The notes under the pieces were generated by a model. That model searched no databases, had not been told where the DNA came from, and saw nothing but the letters and a program-made list of their open reading frames with translations. Positions 8,963-17,289 of a DNA stretch of 64,000 nt are shown piece by piece (position 1 is the stretch's first letter; the number at the start of each line of letters is the position of its first letter). The position numbers were made by a program, and so were the translations under genes. This stretch comes from Rhizobium sp. R635 (GTDB lineage Bacteria > Pseudomonadota > Alphaproteobacteria > Rhizobiales > Rhizobiaceae): the NCBI RefSeq assembly GCF_002211285.1, contig NZ_LOKX01000033.1, positions 124,001 to 188,000 on the forward strand, written 5' to 3'.

Positions 8963-9646
8963 TCAAGCAGCGGCCGGTCGCCTGAGCAGGATCGAGTTAC
9001 GCTTCTCGAGGAACTCCGTCAGCCGCTGCGGATAGTCTTCGCTGACGGCGTCCCTGACGCTCGCCCGCTCGGACAGCGCCTTGCGCCAGCGCTTGACCCG
9101 CTCGAGCCCGTCGAAGATGCGGCTGTCGCCGAGCGTATCGAAGAGATCGAAATAGCGGAAGACCGGCGCGAAGACGGCATCGACGAGGCTGAATCGGCTG
9201 CCGGCGAAATAGGGGCCGTCCGCCAGTGCACCCTCGATCGTCGCGAATTTGGCGGCGAGCGCCTTGCACTTGGCCTCCAGCTGCGCCGCATCCTGCGCCG
9301 TCTCATAACCCCAGAGATCGGACAGCACGGACGAGCCGAACTCCATCCACCCGCGATGGCGGGCACGGGTCAGCGGATCGGCCGGATGCAGGGCGGCACC
9401 CGACTGCGTCTCCTCCAGATATTCGCAGATGACGCTGCTTTCGAACAGCACCTCTTCGCGGCCATCGTCTTCTTCTATCCGGAGCAGCGGCACTTTGCCG
9501 AGCGGCGAGATCTTCAGGAACCAGTCCGGCTTGTCGGCAAGATCGATGTTGACGCGCTCGAAGGGTACACCCTTTTCGAGAAGCGCGATCGCGGCGCGCT
9601 GCACATAGGGGCAGAGGTGATGGCTGATGAGGGTAAGCCTGCTCAT
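8963..9646 (-). CDS. Glutathione S-transferase family protein
   Basis: 227 aa. The N-terminal thioredoxin-like domain has LISHHLCPYVQRAAIALLEK (a CPYV motif like Omega/CLIC-type GSTs, with Cys in the catalytic place) and SPLGKVPLL, followed by the all-helical C-terminal domain. A GGAGA ribosome site precedes the ATG. It diverges from a marR gene across two ATGCA-type inverted repeats, so it is probably an electrophile- or oxidant-responsive detoxification gene. The Cys-type active site suggests thiol transfer or dehalogenation/reduction more than classic conjugation. Confidence 0.88.
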   Translation of the reverse strand: MSRLTLISHHLCPYVQRAAIALLEKGVPFERVNIDLADKPDWFLKISPLGKVPLLRIEEDDGREEVLFESSVICEYLEETQSGAALHPADPLTRARHRGWMEFGSSVLSDLWGYETAQDAAQLEAKCKALAAKFATIEGALADGPYFAGSRFSLVDAVFAPVFRYFDLFDTLGDSRIFDGLERVKRWRKALSERASVRDAVSEDYPQRLTEFLEKRNSILLRRPAAA

Positions 9647-9692
9647 GGAAGTCTCCTGGATGTTGCGGAAAAGATCGGCCGTCTCATATTAC

Positions 9693-9750
9693 ATGCAAAT
9701 GCATCTAATATCGCTTGCGGAGAAATTCAAGATAAATGTAATTGCATTTA
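9693..9750. promoter_or_regulatory. Two related inverted repeats in the GST/marR intergenic region
   Basis: Site 1, ATGCA-AA-TGCAT (9693-9704), lies 46 bp before the GST start. Site 2, TAAATGTAATTGCATTTA (9733-9750), is a palindrome with one mismatched pair and runs into the marR ATG. Both carry an ATGCA/TGCAT-type core. They are the likely operators of the adjacent MarR protein, one per promoter. Confidence 0.65.
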
Positions 9751-10193
9751 TGTCTGAGGATATGCACGAACCGCGTGAAGCCGCCGTCTCCGCCTGGACA
9801 CGCATCATGCGCGCCCGCGAGCGGCTGCTTGGCGCCATCGAAGCCGATTTGAAAGCGGCCGGCATGCCGCCGCTTGCCTGGTACGACGTGCTGTGGGAAC
9901 TGGCGCGCTCGGAAGAGGGCAGACTGCGCCCCTATGAGATCGAGGAGCGCACATTGCTGGCGCAGTATAATCTCTCCCGCCTGCTCGACCGGCTGGAAAG
10001 AGAAGGTCTGGTCCGCCGCGAGGTCTTCGCAGACGATGGACGCGGCCGCTGGGTGGTGATCACCGATACCGGCTGCCAGCTTCGCGAGCGCATGTGGGCC
10101 GTCTACGCCAGATCGATCGAGGCTCATATCGGCGGCAAGCTTGCCGAAAGCGAGGCGAAGACGCTTGCCGGTCTTCTCGCGCGATTCCTCTGA
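9750..10193 (+). CDS. MarR family transcriptional regulator (GST-linked)
   Basis: 147 aa from the ATG at 9750 (MSEDMHEPREAAVSAWTRIM). The frame is open further upstream, to 9627, but that stretch covers the GST promoter and has no family similarity. An ATG at 9762 is possible too. The MarR domain is complete, with IEERTLLAQYNLSRLLDRLE as recognition helix and DDGRGRWVVITDTG as wing. There is no usable Shine-Dalgarno before 9750 and the start overlaps operator site 2, so the message may be leaderless. It ends back to back with ybaK (TGATCA). Confidence 0.88.
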   Translation: MSEDMHEPREAAVSAWTRIMRARERLLGAIEADLKAAGMPPLAWYDVLWELARSEEGRLRPYEIEERTLLAQYNLSRLLDRLEREGLVRREVFADDGRGRWVVITDTGCQLRERMWAVYARSIEAHIGGKLAESEAKTLAGLLARFL

Positions 10194-10667
10194 TCAGGCG
10201 ATCAGTGGCGCTGCGGCCGCCTTCAGCGCCTTCAACGCATCCTTCGGATCGAGCCGCACTTGCAGCCCGCGTTGCCCGCCATTGATATAGACGAGCGGCT
10301 CTGCGAGGGCCGCCTCCTCGATCGCCGTCGGCACCGTCTTCTTCTGGCCGAAGGGGCTGATGCCGCCGACATGATAACCCGTCAGCCGCTCGGCATCGGC
10401 AGGCTTCATCATATTGGCCGACTTGCCGTGAAAGGCGTTTGCGAGATTCTTCATGCTGACTTCGCGATCCGACGGCACGACGACGCAGACCGGTTTGCCG
10501 TCCACCTCCGCCATCAGCGTCTTCAGAACCCGGTGCGGGGCCTCGCCCAAGGCTTCCGCCGCCTGCAGCCCGACGCGCTCGGCGCCGGGGTCGTACTCAT
10601 AGCTATGGATGGTGAAGGGGATGCCTGCCTGAGAAAGAGCCTGCGTCGCACGGGTGGTCTTGGACAT
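10194..10667 (-). CDS. ybaK: Cys-tRNA(Pro)/aminoacyl-tRNA deacylase, YbaK/EbsC type
   Basis: 157 aa single YbaK domain, with VLKTLMAEVDGKPVCVVVPSD and GISPFGQKK, the conserved core of the free-standing INS-like editing domain. It hydrolyses Cys mischarged on tRNA-Pro. It lies 2 nt downstream of the ArsC-like gene and is probably cotranscribed with it. Normal length, nothing missing. Confidence 0.93.
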   Translation of the reverse strand: MSKTTRATQALSQAGIPFTIHSYEYDPGAERVGLQAAEALGEAPHRVLKTLMAEVDGKPVCVVVPSDREVSMKNLANAFHGKSANMMKPADAERLTGYHVGGISPFGQKKTVPTAIEEAALAEPLVYINGGQRGLQVRLDPKDALKALKAAAAPLIA

Positions 10668-10669
10668 TG

Positions 10670-11020
10670 TCAGCGCTCGAAAGCACCGGCGTAGATGTCC
10701 GGCTTGAAGCCGATCAGCAGCTTGCCCTTCGCCTCCAGCACCGGCCGCTTGATCATCGACGGCTGGTCGAGCATCAGCGCGATCGCCTTTTCCCGGGTCA
10801 GGTTCTCGCGCTCGGCATCGGGAAGCTTGCGGAAGGTCGTGCCGGCGCGGTTGAGCACCGTATCGAGACCGGCTTCGTCGATCCAGGCTTCGAGATGGCC
10901 GCGGTCGATGCCGAGCGCCTTATAATCGTGAAACTCATAGGCGACGTCGTGTTCTTCAAGCCAGCTGCGGGCCTTCTTCATCGTGTCGCAATTCTTGATG
11001 CCATAGATGGTGACGGCCAT
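10670..11020 (-). CDS. ArsC/Spx/YffB-like thioredoxin-fold protein
   Basis: 116 aa from the ATG at 11020 (MAVTIYGIKNCDTMKKARSW), with GGGAG about 10 nt upstream; the frame is open to 11137 but that part is not family-like. One Cys at residue 11 sits in NCDTMKKA, the ArsC-family position, and TTFRKLPDAE and KRPVLEAKGKLLIGF match the YffB/Spx subgroup. There is no second catalytic Cys, which fits a YffB-type glutathione-dependent reductase and argues against a true arsenate reductase; no other ars genes are nearby. Confidence 0.85.
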   Translation of the reverse strand: MAVTIYGIKNCDTMKKARSWLEEHDVAYEFHDYKALGIDRGHLEAWIDEAGLDTVLNRAGTTFRKLPDAERENLTREKAIALMLDQPSMIKRPVLEAKGKLLIGFKPDIYAGAFER

Positions 11021-11133
11021 GCCGATCGATCTCCCTGTGATGACAGCGAGATAGCATGCACGATGGCCGGCGCAAACGCCGTGCGGCGTTTTATCCCTTG
11101 ATCCTTGCCCCACATTCATCCGGGAAGAGACGC

Positions 11134-12195
11134 TCAATTCTCCAGCGTGCCGGCTTTACGTGAGGCTTTGCTCGGATTGTCGCAGGCGATCTTCATCAGG
11201 TCGCCGCGCCGCCGCACCAGCCTGTCGGACGTTCGGGTCAGGATCAGCCCGTCCTGCGGCGAATGCAAGTCGATGCTGCCGCCAGGCTGACCCGGCCGGG
11301 TGACGATCGTCGCCAGAAGATCGCCTGCGGCAATCCGCTCGCCGATGCTGCGATGGAAGAGTACGGCTCCGCCTTCGGGTGCGCGGATGATCTCGACATT
11401 GTCGAGCGGCACGGCCGGACCGGAAAATGCGGCTGCCGTTGCCATTGCGCCGCTGACGATCCCTCGTGCGCCAAGGAAATGCCAGAGCCCGTCCGCATCC
11501 TTTTTCGCCAGCACCGGATCGACATCGCGCTTGCCGCGCAGTTCGACGGTGACGGAGAGTTTGCCTGGCAGCCGGGATCGGCGTTCGCCGGGGATTTGAT
11601 ATTTCCAGGCAAAGCCGACTGCCTCCTCGAAGGCGGAGCTTTCGCCGTCCGAAAGCAGCACGGCCTTCATGTCGAGCGCGGCGGCAAGATCGGCCGCTTC
11701 CGGCCAGAAGGCCTCGTCGATATAGGCATATTGCAGGGATTCGTCGTCGCAATGCAGATCGAGGACCAGATCGGCGCCGAGCGCCATATGCAGGAGCTGC
11801 CGCTTCAACCTGTCGATAGCCGGATAATCATCGATGTTCTCGATCAGCTCGGCCCGATCGGCAATGGAGATCAGCGGGAAATCACGGTTGAAATTGGTGC
11901 GGGAGCCGAGGTCGAAACGGCCCTGCAGCTCGCCGAAATGCGATTGCGCCGCGCCGATCGGATTGGCCTGCGGTACGATGGTGATATCGCCTGCGATCTT
12001 ACCTTCGCTTTCCGCCTGCCGCAGCCGCTCGCAGAGGAAATGCAGGAGCGCCGTGCCCGGCAATTCGCCGGCATGGAGAGCGGCCTGGATATAGGTCTTC
12101 GGCGCTTTCGGATCGCGGCCGGTAAACCGCAGCACCGGCAGCCGCCACTCCGTACCCGGCGTATCGCCTGGGATGATGATCTCTGAAACGTCCAT
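11134..12195 (-). CDS. Succinylglutamate desuccinylase/aspartoacylase family deacylase
   Basis: 353 aa from the ATG at 12195 (MDVSEIIIPGDTPGTEWRLP), which has GGGAG 9 nt upstream; a longer frame to 12276 would run into thpR. Zinc motif LHAGELPGTALLHFL (H..E) near residue 50 and LVLDLHCDDE near 150 give the M14-like carboxypeptidase fold. A C-terminal beta-barrel extension (about 270-340, with GGAVLFHRSIGERIAAGDLL) resembles a biotinyl-lipoyl-like domain, as in many AstE-like deacylases. It probably hydrolyses an N-acyl amino acid; the substrate is unknown. Confidence 0.85.
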   Translation of the reverse strand: MDVSEIIIPGDTPGTEWRLPVLRFTGRDPKAPKTYIQAALHAGELPGTALLHFLCERLRQAESEGKIAGDITIVPQANPIGAAQSHFGELQGRFDLGSRTNFNRDFPLISIADRAELIENIDDYPAIDRLKRQLLHMALGADLVLDLHCDDESLQYAYIDEAFWPEAADLAAALDMKAVLLSDGESSAFEEAVGFAWKYQIPGERRSRLPGKLSVTVELRGKRDVDPVLAKKDADGLWHFLGARGIVSGAMATAAAFSGPAVPLDNVEIIRAPEGGAVLFHRSIGERIAAGDLLATIVTRPGQPGGSIDLHSPQDGLILTRTSDRLVRRRGDLMKIACDNPSKASRKAGTLEN

Positions 12196-12268
12196 GCTGT
12201 CTTGGCTCCCGTCTGTATCTCGAACAGGTTTTCCGAGTTTTATGCGCGGACATTGGAGAAGCGCAAGC

Positions 12269-12868
12269 TCAGCCAAGCAGCGGCCAGCGATCGATGATGC
12301 GGTGTTCGGTTTTTCCGAGAAGGCTGTGGATCAGCAGGAATTCATCCGCCGTCCATGAAACCGGCCCGTCGAGGGTCGTCGCCGGCACGGCCTTGCGGTC
12401 ATAGAGCAGCGTCATGTGCGGCGTGAAATTTCGGCTGATATTATGTGGCAATCCCGTGTTGTGCATGCCGACGCCCAGCTGGACATGCAGCCGCGTGAGC
12501 GGTTTCAGCCCGCCTTCACCGCAAAGGACGAGCGGGCGCGCCTTGCCCTCCCGCCTGAAGCTCATGATCCTGTCGAAACTGATCGCGATCGGCGCGCTCT
12601 CCACCGTGGCGCCCGCCTGGCGCGCCGCGAAAATCACATCCTCCGGCAGGTCCTCATAGTCGCCGACGCCGATAACGCTCACGTGCAGCGTCGAAAGCCG
12701 CGGTTCTGCGGAAAGGGAGAAGGTTTTGCCATAGTCATCGGCGATCGAAGCCACCCGCTCCCCGATGCTCGCGGGAGGACGGAGAGCGAAGAACAGCCGG
12801 TGTCCGCCGCCACCCCGCCGCTGAGGCTGGTTTTGGCCATGGCCGAAGTCGAAGGAAATCTGGTTCAT
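12269..12868 (-). CDS. thpR: RNA 2',3'-cyclic phosphodiesterase (2'-5' RNA ligase family)
   Basis: 199 aa with the two HxT/S signature motifs of the 2H phosphoesterase fold: LHVSVIG (near residue 64) and PHMTLLYD (near 150). A Gln/Gly/Arg-rich N-terminus (about 1-22) precedes FFALRPPASIGERV. It opens 2',3'-cyclic phosphate RNA ends. It diverges from ogt, with an SOS-type box midway (78 bp from its start), so it may be damage inducible. Confidence 0.9.
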   Translation of the reverse strand: MNQISFDFGHGQNQPQRRGGGGHRLFFALRPPASIGERVASIADDYGKTFSLSAEPRLSTLHVSVIGVGDYEDLPEDVIFAARQAGATVESAPIAISFDRIMSFRREGKARPLVLCGEGGLKPLTRLHVQLGVGMHNTGLPHNISRNFTPHMTLLYDRKAVPATTLDGPVSWTADEFLLIHSLLGKTEHRIIDRWPLLG

Positions 12869-12945
12869 GGGCTGTCAGGCCGTCATCACCCGCCTCATCG
12901 TTGGAAAGGAACGACGAAGGATATCCGGAGGGGATGGAATATCAA

Positions 12946-12960
12946 GAACAAAAAAAGAAC
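12946..12960. promoter_or_regulatory. LexA (SOS) box, alphaproteobacterial type
   Basis: GAACAAAAAAAGAAC is GAAC-N7-GAAC, the exact complement of the alphaproteobacterial LexA consensus GTTC-N7-GTTC, with the A/T-rich spacer usual for strong sites. It sits 78 bp from both the ogt start (+) and the thpR start (-), so it could control either or both. The match is seen directly; LexA binding is inferred. Confidence 0.75.
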
Positions 12961-13038
12961 AATATCTGCAAGAAACGGGTTGAAACAGCGCCCGTCCCAT
13001 ATGATTTTGGTGGTAATCGAAAACGCGGAGGCTGTGTC

Positions 13039-13602
13039 ATGGCCCAAGCAGTGCACCACTATCTCATCTTCGAAACCGCAGGCGGTTTCTGCGGCATCGC
13101 CTGGAGCGACGCCGGCATCGCCCGGTTCCAACTGCCGACCAAAACCGCGGAAGCGACCGAGCGGTTGCTGCTGCGCCGTCTGCCGGATGCCGAACCCGGC
13201 GCGCCGACGCCCGGCGTGATCGAGACGATCGCCGCCGTGCAGCGTTATTTCCAGGGAGAAGAGACGGATTTTTCCGGCGTCGAGCTCGATCTTGCCGGCC
13301 AGGACGCCTTCTTCAAGGATATTTATGCGGCGGCGCGGCGCGTCGGCTGGGGCAGCACGACCACCTATGGCGCGCTGGCGAGAGAACTCGGTGCCGGGCC
13401 GGAAGCCGCCCGCGATGTCGGCCAGGCGATGGCGAAGAACCCAGTCGCTCTCATCATCCCCTGTCATCGCGTGCTCGCCGCCGGCGGCAAGATCGGCGGC
13501 TTCTCCGCCCCCGGCGGTTCGTCGTCCAAGGCCCGCATGCTGGAGCTCGAAGGCGTCCAGCTCGGCCCGCCGCCGCCTGCTCAACAATCGCTCCTCTTTT
13601 AG
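13039..13602 (+). CDS. ogt: Methylated-DNA--[protein]-cysteine S-methyltransferase
   Basis: 187 aa from the ATG at 13039 (MAQAVHHYLIFETAGG), chosen for the GGAGG 9 nt upstream. The suicide-Cys motif ALIIPCHRVLAAGGKIGGFS and the helix-turn-helix stretch VGWGSTTTYGALARELG are intact. It transfers the alkyl group of O6-alkylguanine to its own Cys. There is no Ada-type N-terminal domain. An SOS box 78 bp upstream suggests damage-inducible expression through LexA in place of Ada. Confidence 0.95.
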   Translation: MAQAVHHYLIFETAGGFCGIAWSDAGIARFQLPTKTAEATERLLLRRLPDAEPGAPTPGVIETIAAVQRYFQGEETDFSGVELDLAGQDAFFKDIYAAARRVGWGSTTTYGALARELGAGPEAARDVGQAMAKNPVALIIPCHRVLAAGGKIGGFSAPGGSSSKARMLELEGVQLGPPPPAQQSLLF

Positions 13603-13627
13603 AAGACGAAACGAGCTTGCCGCCAGC

Positions 13628-13717
13628 TCAATAGGGGCTGGCGGTCGGCCGGATGATGATCTCGCTGACATCGACGTCATCGGGCTGCGCGAGATGCAGG
13701 CACGTCCGGGCGGCCTG
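13628..13717 (-). pseudogene. 3' relic of a short-chain dehydrogenase gene
   Basis: Reading the minus strand gives AARTCLHLAQPDDVDVSEII followed by IRPTASPY and a stop, which is the C-terminal signature of YdfG-like SDRs (PxxVxxxEIxxRPTA). An in-frame TAG at 13718-13720 and the loss of everything upstream show that only the last 29 codons remain. It abuts a LysR relic on the other strand, which suggests a former divergent SDR/LysR locus. Confidence 0.7.
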
Positions 13718-13902
13718 CTAAGGATCACCGTTTCCTTGATTGCCGAAAGCTTCCTCTCCGGCACATTGTTGGCCGGCTTCATGGAAGCCTGCCCTGAAAT
13801 CAAGCTCGCTATCACCGTCACCGACGACGAATTCGATATTGTCGGCAGCCGCTGAAGCTGCGTGCGCTGGTCGATTATATCAGGAGGACTGCCCGTCGTT
13901 AG
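13705..13902 (+). pseudogene. LysR regulator relic with internal deletion
   Basis: The frame reads PGGLLRITVSLIAESFLSG and ACPEIKLAITVTDDEFDIVG, the start of a LysR effector domain (usual form PxGxLRIxxP...YPxIxLExxVxDxxVDIV). It meets a stop at 13853. One frame over, PLKLRALVDYIRRTARR then TAG at 13900 gives the LysR C-terminus (LRALVDFLR). The DNA-binding half and most of the effector domain are gone. A decayed gene, not expressed as a regulator. Confidence 0.7.
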
Positions 13903-13914
13903 CTGTGCCGCCGA

Positions 13915-16407
13915 TCACCTGATCCCGCCCCGCAGGCTATCGGCAAGCGCGGAAAGAGCATTGGCGATTTGCGCCGCGGTTTCGGGCGGCGGCAGCGGTA
14001 TCTTCAGGCTCCGCGCGCCTGTGGCCGAATCACGCTCGACCCAGGGATGCGCCGCTGCATCGGAATCGTTGGCCGCAGTCAGCGCGGCAACGACCTGCAC
14101 GCCGATCTGGGCCAGCGCTTGCCACGGATCGGAAGCGGCATCGGGCGGCGGCGCTCCGGCGGCTTCGGTTCGTACGGCCGCTTTTGCCGCCGCGGCGGGC
14201 TCGGTATCCGCTTGGAGATCGTCCGCGGACACAGCATCGTCAGCGACGGCGAAGTTCGACACTTCCTCGGCCGGCGTCACGGTTTCGCCTTCGCCCATGT
14301 TCCCGGTGACGTTCTCCACTTCCTTCATGAAGCGGCTGAGGCGCGAGCCGCCGAGCGAAATCTCACCAAGGCCGCCGTCGAGAATTCCGGCGGACAGAGA
14401 GCGCTTGAACGCCAGAACCGAAAGCATGCCCTCTTCGATGGTGCCCTTCGAGACGAAATTGATGACCTGCACCGGTCGCGCCTGGCCTATGCGATGGATG
14501 CGGGCGATGCGTTGCTCAAGAATAGCCGGGTTCCACGGCAGATCCATGTTCACGAGCGTCGATGCATTCTGCAGATTGAGCCCCGTGCTGCCGGCATCGG
14601 TGGACAGGAAGACGCGGCAGGCCGGATCGTTGCGAAACTGCTCGAGCAGCGCCGGACGTTTTTCCGACGGAACGCCGCCATGGAGACTGACATAGCCGAT
14701 TCCGCGCGCTTCGAGGCGGCGGATGACGATATCGTGGGTGCGGGTCCATTGGGAGAATACGACCGCCTTGGCTTCGGGATCGGCGAACAGTTCATCCAGC
14801 AGCGCCGCCAGTTCGTCTGCCTTGACGCCGTGGTCGGTCTCCTGGTCCAGGAGATAGGTGCTGTTGCACGACATCCGCATGTTCTGCAGCGCACAGGTCA
14901 GCCGGCGTTGATCCTTGTCCGAAAGGAATTTCGTCTTGTGCCAGCGCTGGACGATTCTCGCCACGACATCAGCGTTTTCCTGGTGGCAAAGCATCTGACC
15001 TTCGGTCATCGGCACCAGGAAATTTTGGTCGGTTCGGCTCGGCAGTTGCCGCAGCACCTCGGATTTGCGCCGGCGGATCATGATGGGCGCCAGTGTCTGG
15101 CCGATCTTTTCCAGCCCCGTATAGCCGATGACGCGTCCGCTTTCGTCCTTGACCTGATGTTCGTGCAGCAGCTTCCAGGTTGGCCCCAAACGGTGCTGAT
15201 CGACGAACTGGACGATGGAAACCAGCTCTTCCAGCTTGTTCTCCAGGGGCGTTCCGCTCAGAACGATCGCGTAGGCGCTGTCGATGCTTTTCAAGGCGCG
15301 CGCCGCAATGGTGTTCCAGTTTTTTACCCGCTGCGCTTCATCGACAATGACCAGATCAGGCGCCCAGGCGGTGATCAGGTCGAGATCGGGTTTGAGCTTT
15401 TCGTAGTTCGTGATTTTGCAGAAATCGTCCAGAGCGAAGTCCTTCTGCCGCTCCGCCCGGCCACCGTTGATGACGCGGGCCGCATTCTCGCCGCCTCGGC
15501 CCGAAAAACGCGCAATTTCGCTTTGCCACTGGTATTTGAGCGAAGTCGGGCAGATCACCAGCACTCTCGATACGCCGAAATGCCGCGCCAGGATTTCCGT
15601 AGCGGCGATCGCCTGTATTGTCTTGCCCAGCCCCATGTCGTCGCCGATCAGCGCCCGCCCGGCCCGCGTCGCAAACAGCGCGCCTTCGGCCTGATAGGGA
15701 TAGAGCGGCACCGACAGGAGCGTCTGCAGTCCGGGGTCGGCGGCACCTTGCGGAAAAAGTTGGTCGAGCTTCGAGGCTCGCCGTTCTGCATCCCTTTTTC
15801 CCGCGATGAAGTCGAGCGCATCGTCGTAGGCGCGGAACTCATGGTCGCTGCCAGACGCCGTGGCCATGAAAAGCTCCAGTTCGCCGAAGCGGCCGTCCGG
15901 AAGCATGCCGTCGCGCTCGGCGTCGAACAGGGCCGCCGCGGCTTGCCTCACGGCCTGCGGGCATTGGGTTCCGGCCCGGAAATGGATGCGCCTCTGGCCG
16001 TCATTGCGCAGGTAGAGTTCGGAAAATGCCGGCTGATAGCCCCGCGCAAACGCCGTCTTGGCGCCGCGCTTCTTCTCCAGCCGGGAAAGCGTGAATTCGA
16101 TGTGCTTGCAGGTGCCCAGTTCGCTGGTGGAGTAGTCGGGGCACGAACAGAAATTGCCGCCGGGGCCTCGACCACGAATCGCGACGCGGTAGCTGGAATT
16201 CGAAACGGGATTGCTGACCTTGAACTCGGAGAAAAACGGCTCGCCGGTCAGATTCTCGAGTCCGAAAGCCTGCCCCCGGCCGAATTGGCGGCGCAGGCCG
16301 CGCTGCCAGTCCACCGGCGACAGATCGGCGGGCGCGTGGGTACGCGACAGCTTGGGTTCCTGGTTCGACTTGGCCGCCGCTTTCACGTTTCCGGGCTTGG
16401 ATTTCAT
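13915..16407 (-). CDS. SNF2-family DNA-dependent ATPase/helicase with SWIM zinc finger
   Basis: 830 aa. The SWIM finger CSCPDYSTSELGTCKH (residues 87-102, CxC-x10-CxH) is followed by an SNF2 core: Walker A GDDMGLGKT (255-263), DEAQ box VIVDEAQRVKNW (about 365), and helicase C with VFLSTDAGSTGLNLQNAST and ARIHRIGQARPVQVINF. An acidic Ala-rich linker and a short tail complete it. A chromatin-remodeller-like translocase seen in bacteria near repair and defence genes. No methylase, nuclease or other partner lies beside it here; neighbours are gene relics and a VapBC pair. Confidence 0.9.
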   Translation of the reverse strand: MKSKPGNVKAAAKSNQEPKLSRTHAPADLSPVDWQRGLRRQFGRGQAFGLENLTGEPFFSEFKVSNPVSNSSYRVAIRGRGPGGNFCSCPDYSTSELGTCKHIEFTLSRLEKKRGAKTAFARGYQPAFSELYLRNDGQRRIHFRAGTQCPQAVRQAAAALFDAERDGMLPDGRFGELELFMATASGSDHEFRAYDDALDFIAGKRDAERRASKLDQLFPQGAADPGLQTLLSVPLYPYQAEGALFATRAGRALIGDDMGLGKTIQAIAATEILARHFGVSRVLVICPTSLKYQWQSEIARFSGRGGENAARVINGGRAERQKDFALDDFCKITNYEKLKPDLDLITAWAPDLVIVDEAQRVKNWNTIAARALKSIDSAYAIVLSGTPLENKLEELVSIVQFVDQHRLGPTWKLLHEHQVKDESGRVIGYTGLEKIGQTLAPIMIRRRKSEVLRQLPSRTDQNFLVPMTEGQMLCHQENADVVARIVQRWHKTKFLSDKDQRRLTCALQNMRMSCNSTYLLDQETDHGVKADELAALLDELFADPEAKAVVFSQWTRTHDIVIRRLEARGIGYVSLHGGVPSEKRPALLEQFRNDPACRVFLSTDAGSTGLNLQNASTLVNMDLPWNPAILEQRIARIHRIGQARPVQVINFVSKGTIEEGMLSVLAFKRSLSAGILDGGLGEISLGGSRLSRFMKEVENVTGNMGEGETVTPAEEVSNFAVADDAVSADDLQADTEPAAAAKAAVRTEAAGAPPPDAASDPWQALAQIGVQVVAALTAANDSDAAAHPWVERDSATGARSLKIPLPPPETAAQIANALSALADSLRGGIR

Positions 16408-16637
16408 CGAAGCACATCCATTCAGAAGAGTTTTCCGCGTAACATTCTTCCAGGCTTACCCCGTGGTATCGGCGAGTTCCTTTGCCGTAGGGTAAACCGT
16501 CGCCGCAGAAGAATTATCGAGATTCGAAGCCGGATGCATCCGCTCTTCCGAAAAATATACGCAGCTCCGACCGGCGGTAGGATGCGGTCCATGGCTATCG
16601 GCTCAATGCTGCCGCCGGCAGGTCTGGTGAATTGATT

Positions 16638-17027
16638 TTAGGCTTCCCGGACAGTCTCATAGCCCGCCGCTTGGGCGGATCTTATGAAGCCGCGGTCAAA
16701 GGTAACGAACGCGTCGCAGTGAGCCGCCTTGGCAAGATGGAGGGCATCGGCAAAATCCATTCCCTTCTCGGCGAGATCGAACGCGACGGCAACGCCTGTT
16801 GGTTCTTCAATCGTCACCCTAGCCAGTCCGCCAAAAGCGCGAAGTGCGCGGGCAACGTCCGAGCGGCCGTACCCATAGGCGCTGCGCAGCACCCATTCGA
16901 CTTCCAGCATCACCGTAACGGCGACAAAAACCGGTTGTCCGTCGATGATCTCACGTGCGCGAGGAGACTGTTCCGGATGATCGCCCGTCAAGTATCGGAC
17001 GATGAGATTGGTATCAATCGCGATCAT
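16638..17027 (-). CDS. vapC: VapC-type PIN-domain toxin ribonuclease
   Basis: 129 aa PIN domain. Acidic residues are in place: D5 in MIAIDTNLIVRYLTGD, E43 in VMLEVEWVL, D93 in GMDFADALHLA and D111 in FVTFDRGF. It is a Mg-dependent RNase held inactive by its antitoxin. Its start overlaps the antitoxin stop by 14 nt, the usual coupled order. It lies in a stretch rich in gene relics. Confidence 0.92.
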   Translation of the reverse strand: MIAIDTNLIVRYLTGDHPEQSPRAREIIDGQPVFVAVTVMLEVEWVLRSAYGYGRSDVARALRAFGGLARVTIEEPTGVAVAFDLAEKGMDFADALHLAKAAHCDAFVTFDRGFIRSAQAAGYETVREA

Positions 17028-17289
17028 GGCGGCGGCGGGCTTCAGCTAGGATGGCGGCTTCCATGTCTTCCAGGGTTTTCGGCTCGCCGCCGAAGGGAAG
17101 CATGCCGAATACGTCGGCCGGCCGCGTCGGCGCGAAAGCAGAGGCTTGCCTCAGCAGCACCCCCTCCGGGGTTTCCTCGACAATCAAACGAGTTCCAGCT
17201 TCCCACTCCCTGCGCTGGCGCACGGCTTTGGGAAGAATGACCTGTCCTTTGGTGGAAACGGTGGTGATGAGGTTTTCAGCACGCGCCAT
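17014..17289 (-). CDS. vapB: VapB-type antitoxin, AbrB/MazE swapped-hairpin fold
   Basis: 91 aa. N-terminal AbrB/SpoVT DNA-binding domain VSTKGQVILPKAVRQRREW (about 10-30), then a C-terminal toxin-binding tail with TLEDMEAAILAEARRRHDRD. It neutralises the PIN toxin and normally represses the operon. Confidence 0.9.
   Translation of the reverse strand: MARAENLITTVSTKGQVILPKAVRQRREWEAGTRLIVEETPEGVLLRQASAFAPTRPADVFGMLPFGGEPKTLEDMEAAILAEARRRHDRD

Noticed and set aside
10670..11020. Arsenate reductase
   Set aside because: Single Cys in a YffB/Spx-like context and no arsenic genes nearby, so only a fold-level name is given.
12895..13821. A 308-codon minus-strand ORF over ogt and the SDR relic
   Set aside because: It covers ogt in antisense and shows no family match; the SDR relic lies in another frame.
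13969..16635. An 888-codon plus-strand ORF opposite the SNF2 gene
   Set aside because: It has no recognisable domain, and the opposite strand holds a complete helicase with all motifs.
16408..16637. tRNA or sRNA gene upstream of the SNF2 gene
   Set aside because: Only imperfect short inverted repeats; no cloverleaf or terminator.
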